64,000 nt of DNA from Lophius americanus (GCA_037951165.1 JBBDHG010000160.1:864001-928000), one strand, 5' to 3'; counted from the stretch's first letter, positions 24,312 through 35,429 are shown. The notes: a model not told the origin generated them from the letters alone. Numbers and translations: made by a program.

Positions 24312-24399
24312 ACGCAGCCAGTCAGCCAGACGAGCAGCAGGCGCTGCGCTCCAGCCCGCACAAACACTAAGAAAGTGAGACACCTAGGGGGCTGTCTCA

Positions 24400-24830
24400 T
24401 GTCAAACGGCTGGGTTACAGTATGGCAGGGACTGCCCTCCCTCCAGCTGTTTGGATATACACACACACGCGCGCGCGCACACACACATGCACACACAGCC
24501 TCCAGACGTAGTGGTTTGGTGGCACCCAAAGGAGAGGTCAAGTATGGATGGGAGTCATTTTTCAATTCCAGCTGCACTGGTTATGTGGCAGTAAAGACAC
24601 ACAGCTCAGTGTTAAAAGAAAACAAACAAAAAAAACAAATGCCATAAGAGGCAGTTTATTCCATTTTATGTTATACATTTTTTTTTTTAAATTGACGGAA
24701 GTGGTTTTATTTTTGCAGAATAATGCAAAAGTTTCCACATTCAACAGGTTGGAAGTGAACGAGATCAGGGGGGGATTTAATTGTTGCTGCAGCATCAGAG
24801 CATAAGAAAAGTGGAGAAAGTAGAATTTAA
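24400..24830. repeat. Local triplicated block, copy A
   Basis: It shares with two later copies the ordered words GCCCTCC..CCAGCTGTTTGGAT, a CA-rich tract, GTGGTTTGGTGGCACCCAAA, GGAGAGGTCAAG, GGGAGTCAT, TGCACTGGTTATGTGGCAG, CTCAGTGT, GTTTATTCCAT and GAAGTGGTTTTA. Copy A starts directly above the predicted promoter. Confidence 0.8.
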
Positions 24831-25324
24831 AAAATTAGGAATCATAAAATACTTAAAGAGCAATAATAGAAATATGTGCCTAAATAAATATTTTTAAAAG
24901 GAAGGTGTAAATACAAGGTAAATATAAGGAAAGTTTCCACGTGGTTAAGAATATTGGACAAAACTAGATTCAGTGGCATGAGTACGGAAGAGCATTAGGG
25001 CCATAATTGGCTGTGTTAAAAAATGTTTTTAAAAAAAAAAGTTTTTTGTAATTCTGACTTTATTCTCAGAATTTTGACTTCAGACTCAGAATTAAAAAAT
25101 GAAAAATAGATCATGTAGCCCCTATTCTGAAAATGAAGTCCGAATTTAGTTTGAGACTAAAGTCAGAATTCTGAGACTAAAGTCAAAATTCCCCAAAAAT
25201 ATTTCAACGCAGCCATTTGTGGCTTTAATCTTCTTCCGTACATGAAATATTACATTTCATTATTTGTTTATTCCTGTTCCTTAGTATTTGTTCCCGTTGA
25301 CTAAATCATTTAATTCTGAATAAA

Positions 25325-25560
25325 AGCAGCACCGCCCTCCTTCCACACAAAGCCTCCACCCATAATAGTTTGGTGGCACCCAAAGGAGACGTCAAGTGTG
25401 ATTAGGAGTCATGGGGGGGGGGTGCAGGTGAAATTAAATCGTAGCTCAGTGTCAAGAAATGCCCAATGAAGCGGGTTGTACCATATGTTGTGAAGATAAA
25501 TCATGAAAAATCATATTACAGTTTTTATTACAAGTTTTCAAGATCAGGGGAAATTTCAGT
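25325..25560. repeat. Local triplicated block, copy B (short, diverged)
   Basis: It contains CCGCCCTCCTTCCA, AAGCCTCCA, AGTTTGGTGGCACCCAAAGG, GTCAAG, GGAGTCAT and TAGCTCAGTGTCAAGAAAT in the same order as copies A and C. The CA tract and the CTGCACTGG segment are lost. Confidence 0.7.
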
Positions 25561-25669
25561 TTTGTGACGATGCCAGAAAAAAAATAAGAACACAATTGAA
25601 ATGAAGGTGAACGATAAAGAATGTCCAGTCTCTACAAGATAAACTATCTTGGTTAAATTCAATTTGTAT

Positions 25670-25706
25670 AAAAGAGCAACACTGCCCTCCTTCCAGCTGT
25701 TTGGAT

Positions 25707-25746
<40 letters not shown>

Positions 25747-26000
25747 CCTCCAAACATAGTGGTTTGGTGTCACCCAAAGGAGAGGTCAAGTATTGATGGG
25801 AGTCATTTCACATCCAACTGCACTGGTTATGTGGCAGCGGAGCAGACGAGAGCTCAGATACTCAGTGTCAAGAAATCCCATATCAAGAAGTTTATTCCAT
25901 GTTCTGGAAAGAAAAATAAACCCGGCAGAAAGAAGATTGAAGTGGTTTTACTGTGGCGAGATTAACTGATTCAACAGGTTACAGGTGTTCGAGAAAGTTT
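25670..26000. repeat. Local triplicated block, copy C
   Basis: It is the best-preserved match to copy A: CTGCCCTCCTTCCAGCTGTT, a pure CA run, GTGGTTTGGTGTCACCCAAA, GGAGAGGTCAAGTATTGATG, CTGCACTGGTTATGTGGCAG, TTTATTCCATG, GAAGTGGTTTTA and TTCAACAGGTT. Confidence 0.8.
25709..25744. repeat. (CA)18 microsatellite
   Basis: A pure CA run inside triplicated block copy C; copy A has a mixed CA/CG tract at the same place. Confidence 0.95.
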
Positions 26001-26206
26001 TCAGTGCCTTCAGATAAACGGATAGATGGAACTTTATTTACTCCCATGGGGGAAATTTAACCCTCTTATTACCTATGGATCAAATATAACTATAAAATGA
26101 GAAAATACTTTTCATCAAATTATCTAAAACAAAAGAAGGAGAAGCCCGTACATTACTGTTTACAATTAAAACTAAACGAAAGTGGAACAAAAGAAATTCT
26201 GGAATT

Positions 26207-26471
26207 CACGGAGCAGCCATAACATTAAAACAATCTGCCTATTGTACCGCAAAGTGTGTGTGAAGATTGGCATGATAACTTAAACACATAATCCTTAACT
26301 TGATCTATTGTTGGAATTCGCTTCTCTGAAAAACATTCAAATAATAATCTTCTTAAATTTTGCAGTATAAAAAAATGTAATCATCTGGAGACAGATGAAA
26401 GAAATGTGACAGCAGAAGTTAGACCAGGAACAGGAACCAGGAACACCCAAAAAGACCTGCAGTCCCTGCAG

Positions 26472-26507
<36 letters not shown>

Positions 26508-26588
26508 TCTGTCAGAAACCATGGTAACAACATGATCAATGTTATTCTGACTTGACACTGTCTGTGGTTATAATCTTATGGCTGACTG
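26207..26588. mobile_element. Tc1-like inverted-repeat derivative, 382 bp
   Basis: The left end GGAGCAGCCATAACATTAAA matches, inverted, the right end around GGTTATAATCTTATGGCTGA. The ends resemble those of the 29.6 kb element. The interior is degraded and holds a long poly-C run. Confidence 0.6.
26473..26506. repeat. Poly-C run of 34
   Basis: 34 consecutive C; the length may be affected by sequencing or assembly. Confidence 0.9.
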
Positions 26589-27708
26589 CTATAAGTGCCT
26601 TTTGGCTTTACAAAAAAGCATATTTATCGCTCAACATAGTGAGCATCTTTCAGCTGGATGGTCTTTAATGCAGTAGCATCCCATAATTGCCTCCCAGCAC
26701 GGCTTCATTTGTCCTCCTGCTTCTTCCTGGTGACCAGTAATCAGACGCGAGAGGAGCGGCGCCGCCTCATTGTTGTCTGGCCTGATGCAAGTCTTAAGAG
26801 TCATTTAGATGGAACATCTCTGACGTTTTTGACCTAATGATGATCGCTGACAGGACGCTTTTCTTTAACGCTGGATTCATTGGACTACATTCCCATTCTA
26901 TCGCCGCCGTTCCTTTAAGTGCTCCCTGGATGCTCTTCATCTGAAAGTCAAAAAAAACAAACAAATAGTCCCACATTTAAGTGTTTTATATTTGTCTGAT
27001 TTAAACGTTTGGACTGAAGCAGCAGAGGGAACACGAGCGCATTTGCGATGCATTTGTAGATATTTATGTTGTCTGGATCCCAATCGCCGCACTTTGCGTC
27101 TGCAGACCATAGATCATTTCAAACTTTACTTTTCTAACTTTCTCTCTCAGTTGCATGTTGTCACAAGGCTGTGATTGATGTCTCGGTGAGGTTCAGGCAA
27201 CAAAAACACACTTGATTATGGTTAGAAAAACTATGTTTTGGTTTAAAATGTCTGTTTTTTTCTGCTCAGAATATCTTGTTCTTGTTATATCTCGTTTAGA
27301 ATTTCCAGATTTTTGGTGCCACGCTGGCAGCAGCCAAATCTTGGCGGTGGCCTCACCAAGGTTCCACGCCACTCCTCTCTTCCTCTAGATGAAACATTCG
27401 GCTCAAATACGTTTGATCTGTGTGGAATATTAATGTGATATTTAACAGACTGAGGCAACCACAGCTTTTTTAATTCCGCCTCGCTGTTGGCTTTGTTTGA
27501 CCTCTGAACCTTTCATTTCATTAGTTTTCATTTACTGCGTGCAATGAAAGTGTCGTCCATTTTTACGACAAAGGGGCGAGCATGAATGCGTGTGAGGACC
27601 CCGTTATTATTCCTATAAATTAATGGCCTTTTTAGGGGCCGAAAAGTCACGGAGCTGCATCATCGTCAGCTCGTCATCAGCTCTGGCCAATAAGTTAAAG
27701 TGGCTGTG

Positions 27709-28406
27709 CAGCGCCCCCTAGATGGTTTAAATAAAAGACGCTGGGAGGGGGTCTTCTTCCCAGCATAGCATAGCATATCTAGCATAGCATATCTAGCATA
27801 GCATAGCATAGCATATCACAGCTGCAGTTCTGCTTGTCATCACAGCGACCACAAAACCTCTTCTAATTTATTCTACCGGTTATTTTTAGTTTTCGCACGG
27901 ATTACATGCCCGTAATTAAACTTAAAGGTCCGATGTGGGAATTTTGGCCGTCAGGGGGCGCTGCAAACTCTCTACAGCTCCTTCTGTACCTGGAATCTTC
28001 CCACGCCGACCCGGAATAGAGGAAATGTGACCAGGGAATGAGCGCTTTCTTGTTCTGGTGAGGCCCGTCCAGTTCACCAATCGACCGGCTACGGATGACT
28101 GCCGGTTCTGGAGAAAAAGGAGCGATGGCGCGCTTTCAGTCCACGATTTAAACGTTTAACGATTCTTCATTTTTTTGCTTTGACGGCGAGGCTCGCCGCT
28201 GGGTCGTTTTTTCTTGTTCTAAATAAATTATAAGCCTGATCCAATATTTGTCAAAACACAAAACACAGTAACATCTTCAAACGCAAAAGGGGACTGGGAC
28301 TGGGACTCTCCATTCGGCCATGGACCCAAAAAGTGCCAAAGAATGTGATTTTGACCCCCAGAGGGTGATTTTGGCTGCAATATACCGCCTTTGTCCACTA
28401 GGGGGC
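27709..28406. promoter_or_regulatory. Cluster of three CTCF-like motifs
   Basis: CAGCGCCCCCTAGATGG (27709-27725, minus sense), GTCAGGGGGCGCTGC (27950-27964, plus) and CCACTAGGGGGC (28395-28406, plus; full match to the CTCF core CCASYAGRKGGC). All lie 3.4-4.1 kb upstream of the predicted promoter. Binding is inferred. Confidence 0.4.
27768..27816. repeat. AGCAT-type short tandem repeat
   Basis: AGCATAGCATATCT-type units repeat several times (AGCATAGCAT and AGCATATCT). Confidence 0.85.
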
Positions 28407-28867
28407 TCCATAGCCGTGTCATGAGAGGTTTTAATGCACGGTAAAAAAGAAAAAAATGCACAAACTCGGTCGAAGCCCAAATATTGGCCTGTTGAGGACT
28501 TGTTAGAGAACGAGTTCAATTTGGGATTTAATTAGTTTTTCTGATTTAAGAAATGCTTTATTTTGGTTGCGCGGCTGGTTTGTTGTGAGTTCCCCACTGT
28601 GTTCACCTGCAGTCACCATTATGCACCAACTGTTGGACTATTAAGGCCCCAGTATGCGCTTGATTCAGATTCAGACCACCTGAAGCACCATTATCCAATG
28701 ATAGCTCAGAGGCTGGGACGTGTGAAAGTCAGGAACTGGTTTCATTTTTCTCTCAGAATCAGGCCATGAGCTTGATTTTCCGATAATCAGCGGGGGAATC
28801 CATTGAAGCACAAACAAATATAAATCTCTTTGATCACAGTCCATTTACTTTCTCTTATCCTGTGCAG

Positions 28868-29075
28868 GTTTGCAGAAGGGCTGGAGCCTATCCCAGCCGA
28901 TGTTGAGTCACATCCTGGACACACAAACACCAATCTAGAGTAATCAATTCTCCTGCTGCCTGGTTTTGGAGGATTTGAGGAAGGTCTGGTATCCGTAGTG
29001 AATCCGTGTCTTCAAGAGGATTTGAACCCAGAAGCTTCTAGCCGTGAGGCAACAGTGCTAACCATCATGTCGGAC
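28868..29075 (+). repeat. Common teleost interspersed repeat
   Basis: It contains GGGCTGGAGCCTATCCCAGC, ATCCTGGACA, CAATCTAGAGTAATCAATTC, GATTTGAACCCAGAAGC and GTGAGGCAACAGTGCTAACC, words I recognise from a very common fish repeat. Its family name is not certain. Confidence 0.65.
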
Positions 29076-29099
29076 GACATTAATCAAACAATTTCCCCC

Positions 29100-29300
29100 A
29101 GCCCAATTATGGAGTAGCGGCTACCGCCAAATTCTCCATACGCTCTCCAGCTCAACCTCGATCCCAAGGTGTTTCCAGGCAATAAGAGATGTGAAATCCC
29201 TCCAGCCGGTTCTGGGCCCACACCTCCCAGTTGGACGTGCCTGGAAAAACCCTCGAAGGGAGGCTCCCTAATCAGACGCCTGAATCAACTGTCTCCTTAG
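29100..29300 (+). repeat. Probable LINE-derived segment
   Basis: It contains CAAGGTGTTTCCAGGCAATA, AGAGATGTGAAATCCCTCCA, GGTTCTGGGCCCACACCTCC, AGTTGGACGTGCC and GGAGGCTCCCTAATCAGACG, resembling a frequent fish non-LTR element segment. Many mutations; no open frame. Confidence 0.5.
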
Positions 29301-29595
29301 ATGCATCTGTGATATCGCAAAAAGGTGGAAAACAGTACAAAGGCAAGCAGCTGAACACAAAGCAGCTAAATTCCCTTGGAACATCACGGACATGTTTAGT
29401 AACTTTGTGAAAGTTCTGTGCTACACGTTTTGCTTTATTCCTCCGCGAAATCAAGCTGATTTTTACATTTTGTGGTAACATATGCAAGTACACTGACAGG
29501 TGTCCCCAAAAAGCTTTGGGTAACACCTCTTGTGTGCTAGTAGGGCTTCGTGGGCAAATTAGCACGAAACCCAACTATAACCCTAAGCCTTTACA

Positions 29596-29841
29596 CGGAT
29601 CAGCCATAACATTATAATCACTGATTGATGCACAGGAAGCAGGGAAAATGGGCAAGCGTAAGGAGCTGAGCGACTTCTTGTCGGGTGTTCCTGGTATGGA
29701 GTAGTTAGTACCTACAAAAAAAGTAGGGCAAAAGTAAAAAGAAGGACAACTGGTCAACCGATGCAGGTGGTTAACGAAGGCAAGCCCTTGTCGTCCAATC
29801 TCAGAGGATCTACTGGTGGTTTTAATGTTATGGCCCATCAG
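29596..29841. mobile_element. Internally deleted Tc1-like element, 246 bp
   Basis: The left end CGGATCAGCCATAACATTAT and the right end, inverted, CTGATGGGCCATAACATTAA form terminal inverted repeats of about 26 bp. Inside, AAAATGGGCAAGCGTAAGGA and GAGCGACTT match the start of a known fish Tc1-like transposase (MGKRKDLSEF type), followed by scraps. Almost all of the transposase is deleted. Confidence 0.75.
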
Positions 29842-30665
29842 TTTATATATCAGATTAAATAGTGCGTAACGTGTAAGTGTGGTAAGGGTTAAAGGTTGAA
29901 GACCATGCAGGCTAGGTCTCTGACTCAGGAGACTCTGACTCGATGTAGGATGTACTTTAACTTCCTGTGTGTAAATCACCACGGATGCCTTCAGAGGGAC
30001 AACATTCACACGCACACATTATCATGAGATCAAGAAGATATTTAAATTCGATGATGGTGACAATAAAAGCTTTTCAGAGGGAGGGTTCAGGCTAGCTCAG
30101 GCTTTTTGAGGGACGGGTTGTACCTGTGGAGGTTAACACGCCCTCAGTTTGAAGATAAGGGTGAAAAAATACTTGTGTGGCAGGCTGGGCAATGCTGTGC
30201 CGATGGTGTGGATGGTGTCAGCAGCAAAACTTGTTCTACCAAACTTTTAATAGGCCTACCTCGGGGGAAAAAAAACAAATAACTTTTTTTTTACTCTATA
30301 TTTAGAGTATGCTGTTTACTTTCCAGTGAGTACTTGTTTGCAGGCACTTACTACTACTTAGAAAAACGTCTCCTTCCTCCTACTATTTGTTCTTACATAT
30401 CATTTTTTGTACTCGGTCTCACCGCTTTTACAGCACATTAAATTTAAATGAGTAGCTCGATCGGGGCTTCTCTGTTATCCAACTTAGTAACGAGTCGCGA
30501 AGCAGTTCTTCTATATTCATCAAAAACCTGCAAAAAAAATCTTATAGGGAAATGAGGGAAATTTGCTATTTGAGCTCTGTAACCAGGGCATCGTAGCAAT
30601 TCTCAACGCAATTAGGCAATAGTTACACGTTACAAAGACATCAACTTTCATAAACTTAACCTATT

Positions 30666-31236
30666 CATACAGGGAAACAGTCCGGCTTTATACAGTGAAA
30701 GAGTCCAGGTTCTTCCAGTGAAAGAGTCCAGGTTCATCCAGTGAAACCACCCAGCCTCTTCCAGTGAAGGGTCCCGGTTTATTCAGTGAAACAATCCAGG
30801 TTCATAAAGTGAAACAGTCCAGGTTCATAAAGTGAAACAGTCCAGGTTCATACAGTGAAACAGTCCAGATTCATACAGTGAAACAGTCCAGGTTCATACA
30901 GAGAAACAGTCCAGGTTCATAAAGTGAAACAGTCCAGGTTCATACAGTGAGACAGTTCAGGTTAATACAGTGAAACAGTCCAGGTTCATACAGTGAGACA
31001 GTCCAGGTTAATACAGAGAAACAGTCAAGGTTCATGCAGAGAAACAGTCCAGGTTCATACAGAGAAACAGTCCAGGTTCATACAGAGAAACAGTCCAGGT
31101 TCATACAGAGAAACAGTCCAGGTTCATACAGTGAAACAGTCCAGGTTCATACAGTGAAACAGTCCAGGTTCATACAGTGAAACAGTCCAGGTTCATACAG
31201 TGAAACAGTCCAGGTTCATACAGTGAAACAGTCAAG
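30666..31236. repeat. 23-bp minisatellite, about 24-25 copies
   Basis: The unit is CAGGTTCATACAGTGAAACA followed by GTC. The first copies are diverged (TCTTCCAGTG, TTCATCCAGTG) and the last six or so are nearly identical, as expected for recent growth at one end. Confidence 0.95.
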
Positions 31237-31239
31237 GAT

Positions 31240-33870
31240 CCTAACAATAATCTCATACATTTCAAAATAAACTGTATTTTTTGGGCCTTGGAGAAAACCT
31301 AAGATGATGCTGTCAGATTGAAAACTCTATAAAAGCCCAATTCAGTCAGAGGACTCTCCTCTGTGGTCTAAAAGCGTCTTTCCCTTTTTTCGTTTGGAGA
31401 GAATGCAAATTCCAACAGCCAAAGCTACTACCCTTCAAAATGCTGCCATATTATTTAATTTAACATCACCTCTTCAACAGGTCTGGGTTCTTGCACCGAG
31501 TCCTTTTCACACAGTTTATAGCTGCTTCAAAATGGAAAGTACAGGTTTGAGGAAGGCTTTCCGGGGGCCTTCTCATTTCCTTCAAAATACAGTGGAGCTC
31601 TGGGAATTTTGAGATTCATCCGGGCATGGATCACAGAGCGCTTCATTACCTTTGAGCTGCGTGCCGTGCAGGCTTACCCAGGGATAAAGAAAAAGGCACT
31701 CCCTTAATCTGGCAATAATCCGCCGTTTTACGGAGGGAGAGGAAGATGAGGGCTAAATTATAAAAGAAAACAGATCATCCAAGCACTTTAGAATAATATC
31801 AAGAGTTAGGAGAAGACTGACTGCCTGCGGGAACGTTTCGGTTTGTAGCGGAGGCTGGTAATGGTAATATTAGACCGAGTGGATAGCTGCCCCTGTGTGA
31901 TTGAGAGGGAGGGTTACCGACGCCGTGGAGATGGTTTTATTCGCTTGTGTGGAAGACGATGGCCATCAATGTGGAATAACAATATGAATCTTATTTCTGG
32001 TTGTTCCACTTAAAGGTAAAGAAACTCGAGCAGGCGTTGGTGGTAAATAAACAAATTCAATTCATCACTGCAGTCGTCTATGGCTCCTCCCAGGAAGAAA
32101 AAAAAAGGTTCAAATATCCGATAAAAGACCCCCAATCTCCTGCGTTGTGTTGGATGTCTGAGATTGTCGAGGCCCATTTAATTTGGTTGTACTCCTCGAA
32201 TGAAAAGTGACTCATTAATAAAACAAACAGCCCGTATTGACTCAACCTAACTATTTCTATTAGTGTGCTAATGTGCTCTAACATAATTGGACACGCGGTT
32301 TTTTTTTTTTTGGGTTTTACACAAAAATCCTCTGTGGGACTGAAATATAAGCTTGGTGAAAAAAAATAAAAAACTCCAGAAGGTGACTGACATTATGGAG
32401 AGACGTTTGAGAACCTCTGACACGAATTGCTCCATTGTTGTCTAAAAAGCAAATCACTGAGTCACGTTGTTGCACAAGGGTGGAATGTTTATTCAACTCC
32501 ATTAGTAACATGCACCGATGTTTATTTTTAACTCTATATCTGTCACACAACCACTCAAACGTTTCTGCTACTAGAGGATGTCTATTAAGTCTCACTTAAT
32601 AGATAAATTCACTAGTTTAAAAAAAATAAGCTGTGTTTTATTAGTTTATGGAGGTTAAAGTCAAGCAGGACTGAAATGGCGGTAGAGGTATGGCTGGACT
32701 AAAGTGGAGTTTTGGTGTGTTTCCAATGGGTTATAAAATCTACAACAACACAAGAGTAAGCAAACAAATAACCCGTCTTTTAATCCTTCCTTGAAAGTTT
32801 GTCTAGGATCGTATTTTCCAAACATCCTCTTTGCATTGTCTCTACATGAGCGACTATTTAAAACGTGGCGCGTGAGTAGAGATTGAATCAGAAACTGAAT
32901 TTGTCGTCCATTCTTGTGTTGAAAATGTCTTTGAAGGGACAAATGTGGGCAACGTTTCTGTCCTAATGAAGGAAAGTGGCTCAGGTTAACATGTGTGTGG
33001 CTCTGCTGACCAGAAACACCCCATTGTCTGCAGCCTGTGTCGGCATGGTGTGAGTGTGTGCGTGTGTGTGTGTGTGTGTGTGGTGGGGGGTACAGCCCCC
33101 CACACAGTGGACCTTTGTGAAACACTGCCCATGCAGCCAGACTGAATGGACTCTTTTTACAGTTGTGTAAACCTGTGGGCGTCTCCGGCACTGAGGCCAC
33201 GCCTCCCTGACCCCTGACCCTCACCTCTGACTTTTGCAGGATTTGGTCGGGAAGTAGTTTTTGCTCGCCATGTGCTCGTGGGTAAAGCCCAGAAAGAAAA
33301 AAGAAAATCACACTGTTTGAATCTTGCAAATACAAGGAGGGTAGCAGAAGAAGTATTTGATGGTAATAAAGTTGTAATAAAGGCTTGGAACCGATGGAAA
33401 GAACACAAAATAAAAGTTGTTTAACCTATAAACTGTAACCTTTAGTGCTTCAACATTTTTCTGACCCTTGAGTGACCAATCAGTGTTTACCAAGTTACCG
33501 GTTTGTCCACTTCCTCGCTCAGGTTGTCACCTCTCAGAATGGACAACCCTCATCCAGGTGAATGGCTGGAATAGCTCTGTTGACCTAGGTGCTTTATTTA
33601 TCAAGTGGCCTGTTTACTTCTCCATTCCAAGCCTTCAGAGGACAAACTACAGCGCTTAAAAGAATCCTCTGGATCAATATTCCTCTTGTCTTTAGTGGTG
33701 ATAGAATGGCAGGCCAGCAAACTGGCTCTGTGTGGTCAGTTTCAGGTGAAGAATACTTTGACCTCAGACCCTGCAATGGTTTCTCGGTGAATTCAGGTTG
33801 GCTTAAATTGACGGTTGTTACAAAGATGACCATGCCATGAGTCAAAAGACAATAGCTGAAGGTAAAAAGT
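31240..33870. other. Intergenic stretch
   Basis: A complex, repeat-poor block at 31.62-31.98 kb could be regulatory. A 224-codon minus frame (32661-33335) spans a CA repeat and shows no domain. The remainder is plain. Confidence 0.45.
33055..33082. repeat. (TG)n microsatellite
   Basis: A TG run with one CG interruption, followed by a G-rich stretch. Confidence 0.9.
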
Positions 33871-33879
33871 GAATAATTT

Positions 33880-34165
33880 ATTCAACTTTAGAAGTGAAAG
33901 ATTTAATTTGGCGCGAGGTCTTCAAAATTATAGACAAATCGGACAAAAAGGATGTGAAATTATTGCCAAAAAAAGTTTGGAGATAAAAGCTGCCGCTAGG
34001 TGCAGCAATATGCAACTGAGGTTTCCAAAAATCAATCCACTTCTTCCTCGCACTCAGGTTTATTAGGGTATAAAATTTGAAGATGAGCTATTAGATAGGT
34101 TTTAAGTTATCGCGTTAACACGAAGGACCTGCGGCGGTGGACATTGTGGCGGCTTTAATGATTCT
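33880..34165 (+). repeat. Dispersed repeat family R1, copy 5
   Basis: It contains GCAATATGCAACTGAGG, AAATCAATCCACTTCTTCCT, TATAAAATTTGAAGATGA, AGTTATCGCGTTAACACGAA and GGACCTGCGGCGG. Confidence 0.85.
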
Positions 34166-34306
34166 TTTCCAGGATGTGATAAGTTTAAAAAAAAAAAAAG
34201 TCGGAAATTCTGAGCCCAGTGAAAATAATTTTTCTATCCAGTAATCTTAGTTTATACGCAATTGAGAACTGCCGTGAACTGCAAACTACAAATGTGATCA
34301 TGTGAG

Positions 34307-34344
34307 CAGGAAGTTTGAATGTTGAACGACATTCAAACTTCCTG
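34307..34344. other. Perfect 15-bp inverted repeat (hairpin)
   Basis: CAGGAAGTTTGAATG (34307-34321) and CATTCAAACTTCCTG (34330-34344) are exact reverse complements with an 8-nt spacer. Confidence 0.9.
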
Positions 34345-35039
34345 ACTCTCCACAGCAAAAGGGATGGAAAAGTACAGAAAGGAGAACAAACCCAAAATGA
34401 AACAGATACAACTATCATCTGTCAGCTGCTAAGTTCCAGTGGGCCTACGGTATTGTTACACTCTTGTGGTATGATGACAAAAATGGTTTCGGGAATGTAT
34501 TTCCCAGCTGAGGTTCTGGTTCTGTGCTTGGCCAAATATCATCAATGATTCAGGGCCTCCCTAGAAAAACAAGCTACTTTCCATATTTTGTTGCAAAATG
34601 TGCTCAAGTCCAGAAAAGATCCTTCATTTAATGGATTTCACGAATGAGATTTATGCGTCTGCTGATCGGGGTCATGTGACTCATGAAGGACTTTAACAGG
34701 GTCACTCTCCGGATCTCCGGAGTGATTATCGAGTATGACCAGATAAAACTGAAAAATTAACACCTCATATATTCTAAACGCAGACTGTTCTCAATAGTTA
34801 TGCTAGTACAACACTGATACTTTTATCTGCCAAGACAGTTTGATGATACACAGCAAGAAAAAAGGTTTAATTTACGGTAAAATACTGGCAGCTGTAGAAA
34901 AAAACAACTTATAGTTGGAATCTGTTGTTTTTTTTATTTGGAATGCCACAAGAAAAAGAAACAAAAACACAAACTTTATGACAATTTACTTTAAATTACC
35001 CCAGAAACCACTACAAATACTTTTTTATACTTACAAACG

Positions 35040-35425
35040 GTAAGGAAGTTAAGTTCGAAAAAATGCGTTTTTTTGTTAAAAAAAGAAAAAATTAATAGAT
35101 AGAAAGCTCCACCCAGGAAAATATGAACTATTAAACTAAACTATGATACATATATAAATATATAAAAAAATTTATATATATTTTTATATATATATATATG
35201 ATAGATATCTTCGGGTCAATTCAAATGCGCCCAATTTGGACTATTTTGGACCACAACGCTCCCCCTAGTGGCGTAAATACGCAACTGACCGTTCACAAAA
35301 TCAATCCAGTTCATCCTCTCACAAAGGTCTATGGGCGTATCAAATTTGAATATGATCCACAAAACAGTTATCGCATTAACGCGAACGATCATAACATCCC
35401 CGACTCTTCAGGGACACACTGATGG
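35040..35425 (+). repeat. Dispersed repeat family R1, copy 6 (longest)
   Basis: It contains TGCGTTTTTTTGTTAAAAAA, a TA-rich interior, TTGGACTATTTTGGACCACA, GCTCCCCCTAGTGGCG, AAAATCAATCCAGTTCATCC, AAATTTGAATATGATCC, GTTATCGCATTAACGCGAAC and GATCATAACATCCC. Confidence 0.85.
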
Positions 35426-35429
35426 ATAT

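Larger units (their letters stand above)
22700..24360 (-). promoter_or_regulatory. zbtb16: CpG-rich block, probable zbtb16 promoter region
   Basis: CpG dinucleotides are dense here (many CGCG, GCGC and CGTCA groups) compared with the AT-rich flanks. The block contains the predicted exon 1 donor, a perfect CRE and GC-rich stretches. Long homopolymers interrupt it: about 25 A at 22.90 kb, a C13-A19 run at 23.09-23.12 kb, and C runs at 23.02 and 24.02 kb. It lies about 4 kb upstream of the coding exon, where a PLZF promoter is expected. The exact transcription start cannot be read from sequence. Confidence 0.55.
26590..28860. other. Intergenic stretch upstream of zbtb16
   Basis: Contains the AGCAT repeat, the CTCF-like cluster and otherwise plain sequence. 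No supported exon. Confidence 0.5.

Noticed and set aside
24452..24460. TATA-like word on the minus strand near the predicted promoter
   Set aside because: It is part of the repeat/CA tract of triplicated block A and is too far from the donor to define a transcription start with confidence.
30666..31236. CRISPR-like regular repeats
   Set aside because: Copies are head to tail with no unique spacers, in a vertebrate genome: a minisatellite.
32661..33335. 224-codon minus-strand ORF
   Set aside because: It crosses a CA/TG microsatellite, has no recognisable domain and no clear splice or start context; chance is more likely.
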